From positions 23,064 through 46,099 of the forward strand of contig DCQA01000005.1 of NCBI GenBank assembly GCA_002323325.1: 23,036 nucleotides of DNA. The letters run 5' to 3'. The position numbers were made by a program, and so were the translations under genes. Below the pieces are notes generated by a model. That model searched no databases, was not told where the DNA came from, and saw only the letters and a program-made list of their open reading frames with translations. Of the stretch, positions 7,913-15,713 are shown piece by piece (the first letter of the stretch is position 1; each line of letters begins with the position of its first letter). This stretch comes from Coxiellaceae bacterium UBA1530 (GTDB lineage: Bacteria; Pseudomonadota; Gammaproteobacteria; Coxiellales; Coxiellaceae).

Positions 7913-8665
7913 TTAATCCTCTGAATGCTTTTTACTATTCATTTTTTCTTTTGATACGGGAATTGATCTAACCACAGCAAACCCGCGGTTTTTTTGACTC
8001 ACTTTATCGAAAGTATTCATTGCATCCATTAACTGATCGACCTTAACCCAAACCGGGGGGTATTTATAACGAGCAACATCTAATATCAAGATTGAGTCTG
8101 ATATCTTATCGTAGGCTGCTGCAACAGAAAGATGGCCATAGCCTATTTGATTTAACTGTGGTCGATAATAATTTATCAGCAAATATTCCCCCGGATTATC
8201 GACTGCTGTGATTAATTGTTTGCGAATATCTGGTGTTTTATTGGATACATGATAAGCGATTGCTTCAACGCCCGGTATGGCATTGAGTAATTGAGTTTCT
8301 TCATCCAATGTCACGCCCTGGCGTCTAACAAGTTTAGGTGTTATGCCAGCTTGAATTACTTTCGGGGTAAAAATAGTCTCTTGAGTCCACAGTGAATAAG
8401 GACTAAGTGTTGGAATACTAGGAGAGGGTATGTGCAATGCATTGGTGATCATGACAGCCGACGCTGGACCACAATAGGCTTTATTTTTTTGAGTGATAAA
8501 ATAATGCACAAGTTCGGTGAATTGATGATGCAATGGCGTCTGATTAAGCCGTTGCACGCCTTCGGGTCTATCCCAGTAAACTGGGCTCATTAAAGTGCTC
8601 TCAGAGGTAGCCTGTGTGATAGGGATAAACAGCAGCAACACCATGAAAAAGCAAGATTTGAACAT
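7913..8665 (-). CDS. Exported phytochelatin synthase family protein
   Basis: Phytochelatin synthase domain, a papain-like gamma-glutamylcysteine dipeptidyl transpeptidase; prokaryotic members mainly hydrolyse glutathione to gamma-Glu-Cys plus Gly. The triad is visible: Cys65 in AYCGPAS, His178 in GYGHLSV, Asp196 in LILDVARYKYPPVW. Spacings of 113 and 18 residues equal those of the characterised Nostoc enzyme (Cys70, His183, Asp201). I chose the ATG at 8665 over an upstream in-frame ATG at 8761 because AGAGGA sits correctly before it and the protein then opens with a signal peptide (hydrophobic MVLLLFIPI, about residues 1-20). The enzyme therefore probably works in the periplasm. Length is 250 residues, similar to prokaryotic relatives without the plant C-terminal domain. 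It heads the run that ends in MerP- and MerT-like genes. Confidence 0.9.
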   Translation of the reverse strand: MFKSCFFMVLLLFIPITQATSESTLMSPVYWDRPEGVQRLNQTPLHHQFTELVHYFITQKNKAYCGPASAVMITNALHIPSPSIPTLSPYSLWTQETIFTPKVIQAGITPKLVRRQGVTLDEETQLLNAIPGVEAIAYHVSNKTPDIRKQLITAVDNPGEYLLINYYRPQLNQIGYGHLSVAAAYDKISDSILILDVARYKYPPVWVKVDQLMDAMNTFDKVSQKNRGFAVVRSIPVSKEKMNSKKHSED

Positions 8666-8687
8666 ATTAGAATTTCCTCTATGTGTT

Positions 8688-8717
8688 ACTCGTCGATGTG
8701 GAATTTTAACGTCGAGT
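8688..8717. promoter_or_regulatory. Imperfect inverted repeat in the divergent promoter region
   Basis: ACTCGTCG (8688-8695) and CGTCGAGT (8710-8717) form inverted arms with one mismatch, between the divergent starts at 8665 and 8804. It could be an operator for the metal/thiol run. No regulator gene is adjacent and the arms are short, so this is weak. Confidence 0.2.
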
Positions 8718-8803
8718 GTTATTAACTCAGCATATAAGATTCTTCTATTTTTTTGAAACAAATAGTTGGATAATGTGCATCAAGATGTTTACTAGGAGAC
8801 TGA

Positions 8804-9607
8804 ATGATGCCAACCGCCCATGTGAATGGCATAGATATTTTTTATAAAGACACTGGGCAAGGGGCACCGCTGGTTCTTGTCGGTGGTTTTGCTTCTGATC
8901 ATTTGACTTGGCGACCAGTAACAAAATATCTGGAAACACACTATCGCGTGATTGCTTTTGATAATCGTGGTGCCGGTCGATCCACTGTTCCCAATGAGGA
9001 GTTTGTCATTGAAGATATGGCTAAAGACACAGTAGCTTTGTGTCATCACTTAGGCATAGAGCGTGCGTTTTTTGCCGGTCATTCGATGGGTGGGATGATA
9101 TTACAAGCAATCATGTATCTATATCCTTCCATGGTACAAGCTGCAGTGATTAGTCAATCAGGTGTTCGATTAAACACAGTATATGCCTATTTTCAGCGAG
9201 CACGATTGCAGTTGATGAGGAACGAATCACCCCTTATTGAGCTCATCAAAATGGAATTGGCTTGGTGTTTTTCACAGGATTTTCTCTCGCAGGGTGACAC
9301 TTTCGAAGGGCTTGCCGAGTTTTGGTGTTTAAACCCATATCCATTTTCGATTTCAGGTTTTGAGCGACAGCTGTCAGCGCTGGAAAAGGTCTCTACACAC
9401 CAGTGGTTATCTTCTATAGCAATACCCACATTGGTATTGACTGGCGATGAAGATATTATACTACCGTCTCGATGTAGTCAGCCAATCATAGATCGTCTGG
9501 TTGATGTCACGCACCATTCCTTCCTGCGCTGTGGACACCTTGCTCATGTTGAGCAACCCGAAGCATTTTGCCGCGTTTTAACAGAGTTCCTGGTCACTCA
9601 CCAGTAA
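8804..9607 (+). CDS. Alpha/beta hydrolase
   Basis: A 267-residue cytosolic alpha/beta-hydrolase-fold enzyme. The nucleophile elbow is GHSMGG with Ser94. The acid is probably Asp217 in TGDEDIILP and the base His245 in CGHLAHVEQP. The oxyanion loop is the GGFASDHLTW region, and FDNRGAGRS at 52-60 is typical of the esterase/haloperoxidase-like branch. The substrate cannot be predicted. AGGAG at 8794-8798 precedes two adjacent ATGs (8804 and 8807), and either may be used. It is divergent from the phytochelatin synthase gene and followed after 81 bp by an unrelated gene. Confidence 0.9.
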   Translation: MMPTAHVNGIDIFYKDTGQGAPLVLVGGFASDHLTWRPVTKYLETHYRVIAFDNRGAGRSTVPNEEFVIEDMAKDTVALCHHLGIERAFFAGHSMGGMILQAIMYLYPSMVQAAVISQSGVRLNTVYAYFQRARLQLMRNESPLIELIKMELAWCFSQDFLSQGDTFEGLAEFWCLNPYPFSISGFERQLSALEKVSTHQWLSSIAIPTLVLTGDEDIILPSRCSQPIIDRLVDVTHHSFLRCGHLAHVEQPEAFCRVLTEFLVTHQ

Positions 9608-9688
9608 CTGCGACATGTTATTTGCTCCTTTTTAAGATTGCTTTAACAATGTAATGGTATGGTCACACTATCTTAGTGAGGTTCAACT

Positions 9689-10879
9689 ATGCCAAAGCGT
9701 CGTGTTAAACATTTTTCAAAAAACACCGCATTATCGACGGGAGTCTTATTGTCTAGATCTTCTCTGTTATGTCACTTTCCTACGGAGTTATTTCAATTTA
9801 TTCGATTTCTTGGTATTCAGCGTAGGTTAGATCCTATGGTGCGACATGAAATACTCGATGCTTTTCGCAATGCTAAAATGACCGAATCAGATATCAAAAA
9901 ACTCACACAATTCTTATCAAAAAATGCATTGCATGGATTAGTTAACAATCAGCAAAAATGTCTTAATTTCTCGATTCATTTGGTGCGTTCATGGGTGAAG
10001 TCACAAGTTCGATCATTGAATAAGAGCGATTATCTGATAGCCTTATTTTCACTACAGATCTTCGATTCCAGTCCAGAGTTGCTCGAGGATAATTCCATAT
10101 TAGATCGGATAGACTCGGTATTTTTCATGCTTACTCGTTTAAGAGATGGTATGAAAATCACCAAGCCTAATCATGATTTTTCTCAATATATCCTTCAAGT
10201 GATGTCACAGATGCATTGTCATATCGCTAATACGGTATGGTTATTTAGCCCCCAATTAATGTCTGGTTGTGGATGTGTGGATTTTGTTGATCAGTACTAC
10301 ATGATCGCTATATCAACCTTGAGCGTCGAACAATCTCTAGAGTCAGACATTCCTGTACTTTTATTTCATGAATTGCTTCACGCCATGTCTCATTATGTGC
10401 GATCACAATCGCGCTATTTAACGTCGTTGATTGATAACCTTTACAAAATTTGTGAATTATCAATTAACCGTCTTGATCGAGATAAGTCTTTACCAATAGC
10501 ACAGCACTCCTACTGGTCACAGGTATTAGTCGATCACTACAAGCATGGTAGATTAGAGGAAATTATGATTCGCTTGCTTGAGAAGATGCACTTTCACCAA
10601 TCGCATCTTGAGATGAGACTGGCTAAATTACCGCTTTATCATCGTCATTATATCGATATACTTATCTCAGCCTCGACGCTATTTAAACAAGTAGTGGTTA
10701 TAGGCCATCAGTGGTTGTTGGATCGATCTGAGAAAAGTCGCACTCTAAATGCCCGTGTAGGGTCACCGATCAGTATTGCGCAAGTAGAGAGCGAGTCTTT
10801 CCCTCTGCCTGTGGATACTCTGAATGTTATCTCATCTGAGGATCGTGAATCCATTCAAGCGTTATCTTGTCGCTGGTAG
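9689..10879 (+). CDS. Unrecognised protein with HELLH metallopeptidase-like motif
   Basis: A 396-residue protein not assignable to a family. A hydrophobic strand leads into VLLFHELLHAMSH, so His227, Glu228 and His231 match the HExxH zinc signature, with another His at 235. Possible third ligands are Glu290/Glu291 in a helix about 60 residues on, as in gluzincin-type enzymes. A Cys pair (SGCGC) lies just before at 192-196. Near the N-terminus, HFPTELFQFIRFLG (residues 29-42) loosely resembles the start of an F-box. There is no signal peptide, and the rest is helical. Start supported by GAGG 8 bp before the ATG. It could be a secreted zinc protease effector or a housekeeping metallopeptidase-like protein. 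Confidence 0.7.
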   Translation: MPKRRVKHFSKNTALSTGVLLSRSSLLCHFPTELFQFIRFLGIQRRLDPMVRHEILDAFRNAKMTESDIKKLTQFLSKNALHGLVNNQQKCLNFSIHLVRSWVKSQVRSLNKSDYLIALFSLQIFDSSPELLEDNSILDRIDSVFFMLTRLRDGMKITKPNHDFSQYILQVMSQMHCHIANTVWLFSPQLMSGCGCVDFVDQYYMIAISTLSVEQSLESDIPVLLFHELLHAMSHYVRSQSRYLTSLIDNLYKICELSINRLDRDKSLPIAQHSYWSQVLVDHYKHGRLEEIMIRLLEKMHFHQSHLEMRLAKLPLYHRHYIDILISASTLFKQVVVIGHQWLLDRSEKSRTLNARVGSPISIAQVESESFPLPVDTLNVISSEDRESIQALSCRW

Positions 10880-10941
10880 TGTTTTTACCATGAACACTTG
10901 CAAATCACGATGCAATCATGTACTGTTACATAAGTACAACG

Positions 10942-10969
10942 TTTCCATCCAGTTTGGCCTCATTCTAAT
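10942..10969 (+). promoter_or_regulatory. Probable sigma-70 promoter of the POT transporter
   Basis: TTTCCA (10942-10947), 16-bp spacer, TCTAAT (10964-10969), about 21 bp before the ATG at 10991. Just upstream a short inverted repeat (TGTACT ... AGTACA, near 10919-10938) could bind a regulator. Confidence 0.4.
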
Positions 10970-10990
10970 TTATTGATTTATAGGTTCATT

Positions 10991-12529
10991 ATGATATTTC
11001 AGTTATTCTACTCTTCAAGATCATCTTCTTCACACACTAAAACTCACCGTAAAGCCCTCGCTATTTTGCTCGGTGCTGAAATTCCCGAGCTCATGGGGCG
11101 TTTTGGTATTATGGCCACCTTGGTATTGTACTTAACTCACGTTGTCGGTTTGTCCGACACTCAAGCTTTTACGATTTATGGCTCCTATTTGACAATGAGC
11201 TTTATCACGCCAATATTAGGTGGGTTTATGGCTGATCGTTATTTAGGTTACCAACGTGCTGTGCTGCTCGGTGCAGCATTGATGGTTGTCGGTAATGCCT
11301 GTTTGATCGTGCCAAATTTGTTAGCTATATACTGTGGTTTATCCATCATGGCGATGGGTGTTGGGTTTTTTTCGCCAGCACTAGTGGCTCTAGTTAATGG
11401 GTTATACACCGATAAAGCAGATGGTCGGGAACAAGCTTTTGTGCTCTATTATATTTGTCGTAACGTGGGTGCGCTGATTGCCCCAACGGTGTGTGGGGTG
11501 ATCGGTCTAGCCGTTGGCTACTCTTATGCATTTCTTTTCACCGCAATATGCATGCTGGTTGGATTGGGTATCTTTATGAAGGGCCAGCGACATTTACCAT
11601 TGATGACTACGTCGACTTCATCATCTCACTCAGGTTCATTTTTTCTTAGTTCACTGAATCGACTTTTTTTAGAGAAGCCCAGTTTATCGTATGGCGGACT
11701 AATTATTCTCGCCGTGTTGATGACCTTATGTGCTTTTATATATTCACTAAGTCAGGTTTTTTTAATTCTTGGTGGTATCGCTGTGTTATCTATCGTTACT
11801 CGATTATACCAACAACAAGATGCCTGTCAGCGTCGTGGGTTGAACGCAATTATGTTGTCCATTATCGTTATAATTATCTTTTCTAGTATTAATCAACTCT
11901 GTGGTGCATCTTTCAATTTATTTGTAGATCGTCTAGTTAATCGATCTATGATGGGGGTGACGTTACCAACCAGTGTATTCTTCAGTATTAATCCTTTGTT
12001 TATGATTTTATTTGGTGGATTTTTTATGGCGTTGATTAATCAAATTCGTCGCCCTGATTATGTGACGGCAGCCTTTACAAAATACGCAGTTGCTCTGTTT
12101 ATTTTTTCACTGGCTATGATGGTACTCAAAATCGCAGCTCAACAAGCACATGCGTATGGTTCCTCCTCTGGACTTTACATTGTCTTGTCCTATTCACTCT
12201 GTGCCTTGGCTGAATTATGTATGGTCCCGATTGTGATAGCGTTGATTGGTCGTCTGGCGCCGAGCGGTCGAGTAGGACTATTAATGGGTGTCTACCAATT
12301 CGGCAGTGCTATAGCCAGTTATATCACCACGCACATTGCCAACATTGCTGCAATTAATTTTCCTTTGGTCAGCACTAATGCTTTGCGTCACGCAGCTACA
12401 ATTTATCAGCATGTATTTGCTCAGTTAAGTTTGCTACTACTGGGCTCTGCGGTGGTCGTACTGGGTGTGCGAACTGTTTATCAGCTCAAAAGTCAGCGTC
12501 ATCTGGATTCAAATATGATGGCGTCATAG
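10991..12529 (+). CDS. POT-family proton-coupled peptide transporter (MFS)
   Basis: A 512-residue inner-membrane protein with about 12-14 hydrophobic segments, of the proton-dependent oligopeptide transporter branch of the MFS. Signatures are GGFMADRYLGYQRAVLLGA after helix 2 and LYYICRNVGALIAP, matching the PTR2 FYxxINxGAxxAP element. The usual helix-1 motif ExxERFxYYG reads E-I-P-E-L-M-G-R-F-G, so the Glu pair remains but the adjacent Arg is Leu. The start is placed at the ATG at 10991 (AGG nearby) rather than an in-frame TTG at 10973, which would lie almost against the promoter. It probably imports di- or tripeptides, useful for an amino-acid-dependent bacterium, although the altered motif could change coupling or substrate. 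Confidence 0.85.
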   Translation: MIFQLFYSSRSSSSHTKTHRKALAILLGAEIPELMGRFGIMATLVLYLTHVVGLSDTQAFTIYGSYLTMSFITPILGGFMADRYLGYQRAVLLGAALMVVGNACLIVPNLLAIYCGLSIMAMGVGFFSPALVALVNGLYTDKADGREQAFVLYYICRNVGALIAPTVCGVIGLAVGYSYAFLFTAICMLVGLGIFMKGQRHLPLMTTSTSSSHSGSFFLSSLNRLFLEKPSLSYGGLIILAVLMTLCAFIYSLSQVFLILGGIAVLSIVTRLYQQQDACQRRGLNAIMLSIIVIIIFSSINQLCGASFNLFVDRLVNRSMMGVTLPTSVFFSINPLFMILFGGFFMALINQIRRPDYVTAAFTKYAVALFIFSLAMMVLKIAAQQAHAYGSSSGLYIVLSYSLCALAELCMVPIVIALIGRLAPSGRVGLLMGVYQFGSAIASYITTHIANIAAINFPLVSTNALRHAATIYQHVFAQLSLLLLGSAVVVLGVRTVYQLKSQRHLDSNMMAS

Positions 12530-12628
12530 ATGCTACATTTTGTTGTCTATAAAGATTGTCTATGCAGTTTTCTTGTATACATCAGGAACTTACGAATTTT
12601 TTAGTATGGGCAGGGTATTCAAAAAAAC

Positions 12629-12655
12629 TTGATTGTCAGAAATTTCTGCTATAAT
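12629..12655 (+). promoter_or_regulatory. Extended -10 promoter before the small charged-tail protein
   Basis: TGCTATAAT (12647-12655) is an extended -10 with perfect TATAAT. TTGATT at 12629-12634 gives a short 15-bp spacer, tolerable for an extended -10. The ribosome binding site AGGAG (12676-12680) is 6 bp before the ATG at 12687. Strong expression is likely. Confidence 0.65.
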
Positions 12656-12686
12656 GACGTTACCTAACAATTAACAGGAGAGTGTT

Positions 12687-13088
12687 ATGGTAAACAAGCC
12701 AGATTTGTCTGAATTAACTAAAAAAATCGATATTGGAGGCATTGTTGATAATATTAAGTCAATGGTGAGTCCCGGTGGTGGTACTCCAGATGTGAGCCCT
12801 AACGATGCCCTTGGTCTCAAAATGGCAGAAATTAGCCTTAAAATTCAAGAATTGGTTGCCTCGCAAGAGCAGCATACTAAATCGTTGTCTGAAATTAATA
12901 AATTATTGAATGCAGCCTTCAAAGATTTAGAGGCTCTTAGAGAGAAATGCTCTGATTGTGACGATTGCCAAGAAGAGTCTTCATCAAACGATGCCGATAA
13001 ACAAGAGAGCAAGAATAAAGAAGATGCTGCATCTAAAGAGGATGAAGATGAAAAAAGCGCAGAGAAGTCTAAGAAGAAAAAGGCTTAA
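12687..13088 (+). CDS. Small coiled-coil protein with charged low-complexity tail
   Basis: A 133-residue protein, family not recognised. Residues 1-28 are amphipathic (LSELTKKIDIGGIVDNIKSM), followed by a flexible Gly/Pro segment (SPGGGTPDVSPND). Residues 42-88 form a probable coiled coil rich in Leu, Ile and Glu. Then comes a Cys cluster C-S-D-C-D-D-C, and from about residue 95 a Ser/Asp/Glu/Lys tail ending in a Lys run. The plan recalls small phasin-like or nucleoid/surface-associated helical proteins, but no match is claimed. An extended -10 promoter and a strong ribosome binding site suggest abundance. The next gene starts 20 bp on and may be cotranscribed. Confidence 0.75.
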   Translation: MVNKPDLSELTKKIDIGGIVDNIKSMVSPGGGTPDVSPNDALGLKMAEISLKIQELVASQEQHTKSLSEINKLLNAAFKDLEALREKCSDCDDCQEESSSNDADKQESKNKEDAASKEDEDEKSAEKSKKKKA

Positions 13089-13108
13089 TCACGCTTTAGG
13101 GGTATGAT

Positions 13109-13987
13109 GTGTCAGAGCGTCCTTCTATCCTGATTGTAGGTGCTGGTCGAGTAGGTCAGACATTAGGTAACTTATGGGTTACGCATCAGGTGGCTCAGAT
13201 TCGTGCTGTGTGTAACACCTCCTTATCGAGTGCGCAAGATGCCATTCGTTTTATTGGTCAAGGAGATGCTTATTGCGACCTATCCCAGTGTCCGGCAGTT
13301 GATATCGTTGTGGTCACAACACCAGACGATCAGCTGACTGCAGTCATTTCAGAAGTACAAGCTTTGCCGCAAATGCCGGGTGATTTGATTATTATGCATT
13401 GCAGTGGGTGCTATGCTTCGACAGATTATACGACTCTTATAAAGTCATCATCACAATTAGCCAGTGTTCATCCGGTGATGAGTGTTTCTTCACCTGAGCT
13501 GGCGGTTAAACAGTTCAAGCATATCATGTGTGGTTATGAAGGTTCATCGAAGGCATTGGCAGTGTTACTACCTTTGTTTGAAGCTATTGGAGGAATCCCT
13601 TTCAAGCTGATCCCTCATCAAAAAGCAGCCTATCATGTGGGTATGGTGATGGCATCAAACTATTTGGTAGCTCTGTCAGAGATGAGTCGCTTATGCTTAG
13701 AGCAAGCAGGGTTGTCAGAAAGTACAGCATCTTCTTTAGTGAATCAGATCATGCAACAAACACTGGTGAATATCGGTTCATCAAATACACTTTCTGATGC
13801 CTTGACAGGTCCTATTCAGCGTGGCGATGAGGCAACGCTATTGAGGCATCGCATGGCATTAGGGGATGATTTAGAGGAGATTTATCAACTAGTGGGGCTG
13901 CGTCTCCTAGCGCTCACCTCCCATTCTTCTCAGGTATTAGATCGACTAGAGCACGTGCTAACTGATGATCTTTCTAAGGGTTTATGA
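13109..13987 (+). CDS. Rossmann-fold / DUF2520 oxidoreductase-like protein
   Basis: A 292-residue protein with an N-terminal NAD(P)-binding Rossmann domain (ILIVGAGRVGQTLG, residues 7-20) and TTPDDQL in the second half of that fold. A helical DUF2520 domain follows from about residue 120 (SVHPVMSVSSPELA; AYHVGMVMASNYLVAL near 175-190; LTGPIQRGDEATLLRH near 232-247). The design matches F420-NADP-reductase/ketopantoate-reductase-like dehydrogenases. From memory, the alternative ketopantoate reductase PanG of Francisella is of this general type, so a pantothenate role is possible but not shown. The start is GTG at 13109, with AGGGG correctly placed before it; nearby ATGs are in other frames. Confidence 0.85.
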   Translation: MSERPSILIVGAGRVGQTLGNLWVTHQVAQIRAVCNTSLSSAQDAIRFIGQGDAYCDLSQCPAVDIVVVTTPDDQLTAVISEVQALPQMPGDLIIMHCSGCYASTDYTTLIKSSSQLASVHPVMSVSSPELAVKQFKHIMCGYEGSSKALAVLLPLFEAIGGIPFKLIPHQKAAYHVGMVMASNYLVALSEMSRLCLEQAGLSESTASSLVNQIMQQTLVNIGSSNTLSDALTGPIQRGDEATLLRHRMALGDDLEEIYQLVGLRLLALTSHSSQVLDRLEHVLTDDLSKGL

Positions 13988-14069
13988 TTATTGGTTTGTG
14001 AAAAATACGTATATGGTGTGTACTTTTCGTTTGATAGTATCTCGATATGTGTTTTTTTTGAAATGAGAT

Positions 14070-14951
14070 ATGCAGCCGATCCCCTTTAATCCTCAGATGA
14101 CAGCTGATTTTTTTACTGCCAGCGGAAAGCCGAGCCTGGTACTGAAAATTCGTCAGAAGCAATCTCCTCTTACCCTATTGTCTCCCTCTCAAGTGAAGGC
14201 ATTTATCGAAGCACTTCCTATTGGTGTGTATCAGTATGTTATTATTGAGCAGTCGGAGTCGACTCATATCTCCTCTTACTATTTAAAAGTTGGATGTGCG
14301 AATCATGCTTTATTAGCTTTAAGTGATGATCAGGCAAAGCAATCGATAAATCATCAAGTATTTAATGATATTATTCATTCAATTCACGTTTTAGCAGCAG
14401 GAGATATTCATAAAACACAGGGTTATTGTTATTTAACTGATCAATCAGGTGGGTATCATCGGAGCGATTTAAGTCGAGATGATTACCTTGATCATCAGAA
14501 ACTTTTATCTAATCTGTCCTTACTAAGCTACCCATTCAATTATTTTTCTACCGTACAGTCGTGTGAAAAAGTTATGAATGTATTGTCCAGTCATCATTTA
14601 CAGCTCATTATTTTTCAAAAGCACCGAGTGTTGTTATATCTAGTACTCGAAAAGCTAGCAGTTATGAGTGACGCCTCGCTCAGTAAATGTCTGGCGGATT
14701 CATTAAATAATCAACTAGTCCTACTCTCGGCTAAAAAAATTCTCTTAACCCGTCAAGTTACTAATGCATTGTCAATTTGTAACATCTATCAGGAGGCGAC
14801 AACTGATGCGGATCTCCACGACAAAATACCTAAACGACCGGCAGCTATACAGCCTTCTCAGTATCGATTTTTTAGGCGATCTAGTATTTGTCAGAAAAAT
14901 GCAATTGATAACAAGTTAATGTCAGAAACGAGGGATGATTACAGAATATAG
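14070..14951 (+). CDS. Unrecognised protein, possible effector
   Basis: A 293-residue protein not assigned to a family. It has no signal peptide or membrane helix. The middle contains HVLAAGDIHKTQGYCYLTDQ followed by SGGYHRS (residues 106-132). This resembles a pattern I recall from various uncharacterised bacterial toxin/effector-like proteins, where an AGE-type strand leads into a turn and an SGHYxPS motif. Here Glu is Asp112 and His is Gly128. It is followed by a helix (DYLDHQKLLSNLSLL). The C-terminus (about 255-293) is basic then polar. The ribosome binding site is weak (TGAGAT). It stands alone on its strand, with fdxA converging from the right. Confidence 0.6.
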   Translation: MQPIPFNPQMTADFFTASGKPSLVLKIRQKQSPLTLLSPSQVKAFIEALPIGVYQYVIIEQSESTHISSYYLKVGCANHALLALSDDQAKQSINHQVFNDIIHSIHVLAAGDIHKTQGYCYLTDQSGGYHRSDLSRDDYLDHQKLLSNLSLLSYPFNYFSTVQSCEKVMNVLSSHHLQLIIFQKHRVLLYLVLEKLAVMSDASLSKCLADSLNNQLVLLSAKKILLTRQVTNALSICNIYQEATTDADLHDKIPKRPAAIQPSQYRFFRRSSICQKNAIDNKLMSETRDDYRI

Positions 14952-15000
14952 GCCAACAAGAGGATGGGGGTTGTATGAAATATTATTGACGAATTAGTCT

Positions 15001-15324
15001 TTATTCCTCTAAATACTGAAGCTTATCGGGTGTGTCTTTCCAATCATCAGCGTCCTCTGGTGGAGCGTGGCTAGCTGTAATCATTGGCCATTGTTGTGAA
15101 AGTTTGGCATTTAAATCAATGAATAGTGTTTGTTCTTCTGTAAGGTCATCTTCTGGTAGAATTGCATCAACGGGGCATTCGGGTACACACAGGTTGCAGT
15201 CAATGCATTCCTCAGGGTCGATCACCAGCATGTTAGGACCTTCTCTAAAGCAGTCAACAGGACAGACATCCACGCAGTCTGTGTATTTACAACGAATGCA
15301 CTTATCAATGACAACAAAGGTCAT
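15001..15324 (-). CDS. fdxA: Seven-iron ferredoxin FdxA
   Basis: A 107-residue soluble electron carrier of the Azotobacter ferredoxin I type, with one [3Fe-4S] and one [4Fe-4S] cluster. Cysteines fit the family: Cys9, Cys17 and Cys50 for the 3Fe cluster; Cys21, Cys40, Cys43 and Cys46 for the 4Fe cluster; plus Cys12 and Cys25. The segments MTFVV, CKYTDCVDVCPVDCF and CIDCNLCVPECP are nearly invariant. The acidic C-terminal extension (PPEDADDWKDTPDKL) is also typical. AGGAGA lies 7 bp before the ATG, under a near-consensus promoter. Neighbours with iron-sulfur roles suggest a redox block. Confidence 0.95.
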   Translation of the reverse strand: MTFVVIDKCIRCKYTDCVDVCPVDCFREGPNMLVIDPEECIDCNLCVPECPVDAILPEDDLTEEQTLFIDLNAKLSQQWPMITASHAPPEDADDWKDTPDKLQYLEE

Positions 15325-15367
15325 GGTCTGTCTCCTAACTTACACAGGGTCATGATAATAAATGCGC

Positions 15368-15396
15368 ATTATAGGGATTCAGTGAGAACCTGGCAA
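15368..15396 (-). promoter_or_regulatory. Near-consensus sigma-70 promoter of fdxA
   Basis: On the minus strand TTGCCA (15391-15396), 17-bp spacer, TATAAT (15368-15373), with the fdxA ATG 43 bp further on. Eleven of twelve hexamer bases match consensus, so expression is probably strong and constitutive. Confidence 0.75.
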
Positions 15397-15465
15397 TGGC
15401 CCTAAGCTTCTATCTTTGTTCAAAATACGTTATGATTCACGCAATTTCTGATAGAGAGGTGTATT

Positions 15466-15702
15466 ATGGTAACTCCAGAACAGATCAAAGCTTGGATTGA
15501 ACAAGGCCTGTCATGCGAGTATGTTGCTGTGGAGGGTGATGGTCACCACTTCGATGCAGTGGTGGTATCAGAAGCTTTCCAAGGTAAGCGCATGTTAGAG
15601 TGTCATCGTCTTGTTTACGATGCGCTTGGTGATCGTATGCGCTCAGAAATTCACGCGTTATCCATGAAAACTTACACCCCCGAAAACTACCCATCAGCTT
15701 AA
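15466..15702 (+). CDS. BolA-family protein, IbaG-like
   Basis: A 78-residue cytosolic protein of the BolA/IbaG family, which binds [2Fe-2S] clusters together with monothiol glutaredoxins. Visible marks are DGHHFDAVVVS in the first beta region, LECHRLVYDALGDRM in the central helix and IHALSMKTYTPENY at the end, where the His is the conserved cluster ligand. Short length and the acidic N-terminal helix favour IbaG over classical BolA. AGAGAGG lies before the ATG. The glutaredoxin partner follows after 11 bp, a pairing known to be functional. Confidence 0.9.
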   Translation: MVTPEQIKAWIEQGLSCEYVAVEGDGHHFDAVVVSEAFQGKRMLECHRLVYDALGDRMRSEIHALSMKTYTPENYPSA

Positions 15703-15713
15703 GGAGTTATCCC

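Noticed and set aside
8745..8761. Upstream ATG at 8761 as start of the phytochelatin synthase
   Set aside because: It lacks a ribosome binding site and would bury a clear signal peptide. The ATG at 8665 has AGAGGA at good spacing.
15032..15355. Plus-strand open frame of about 107 codons opposite fdxA
   Set aside because: The minus strand encodes an unmistakable ferredoxin. The plus-strand product is Ser/Thr-rich and has no ribosome binding site.
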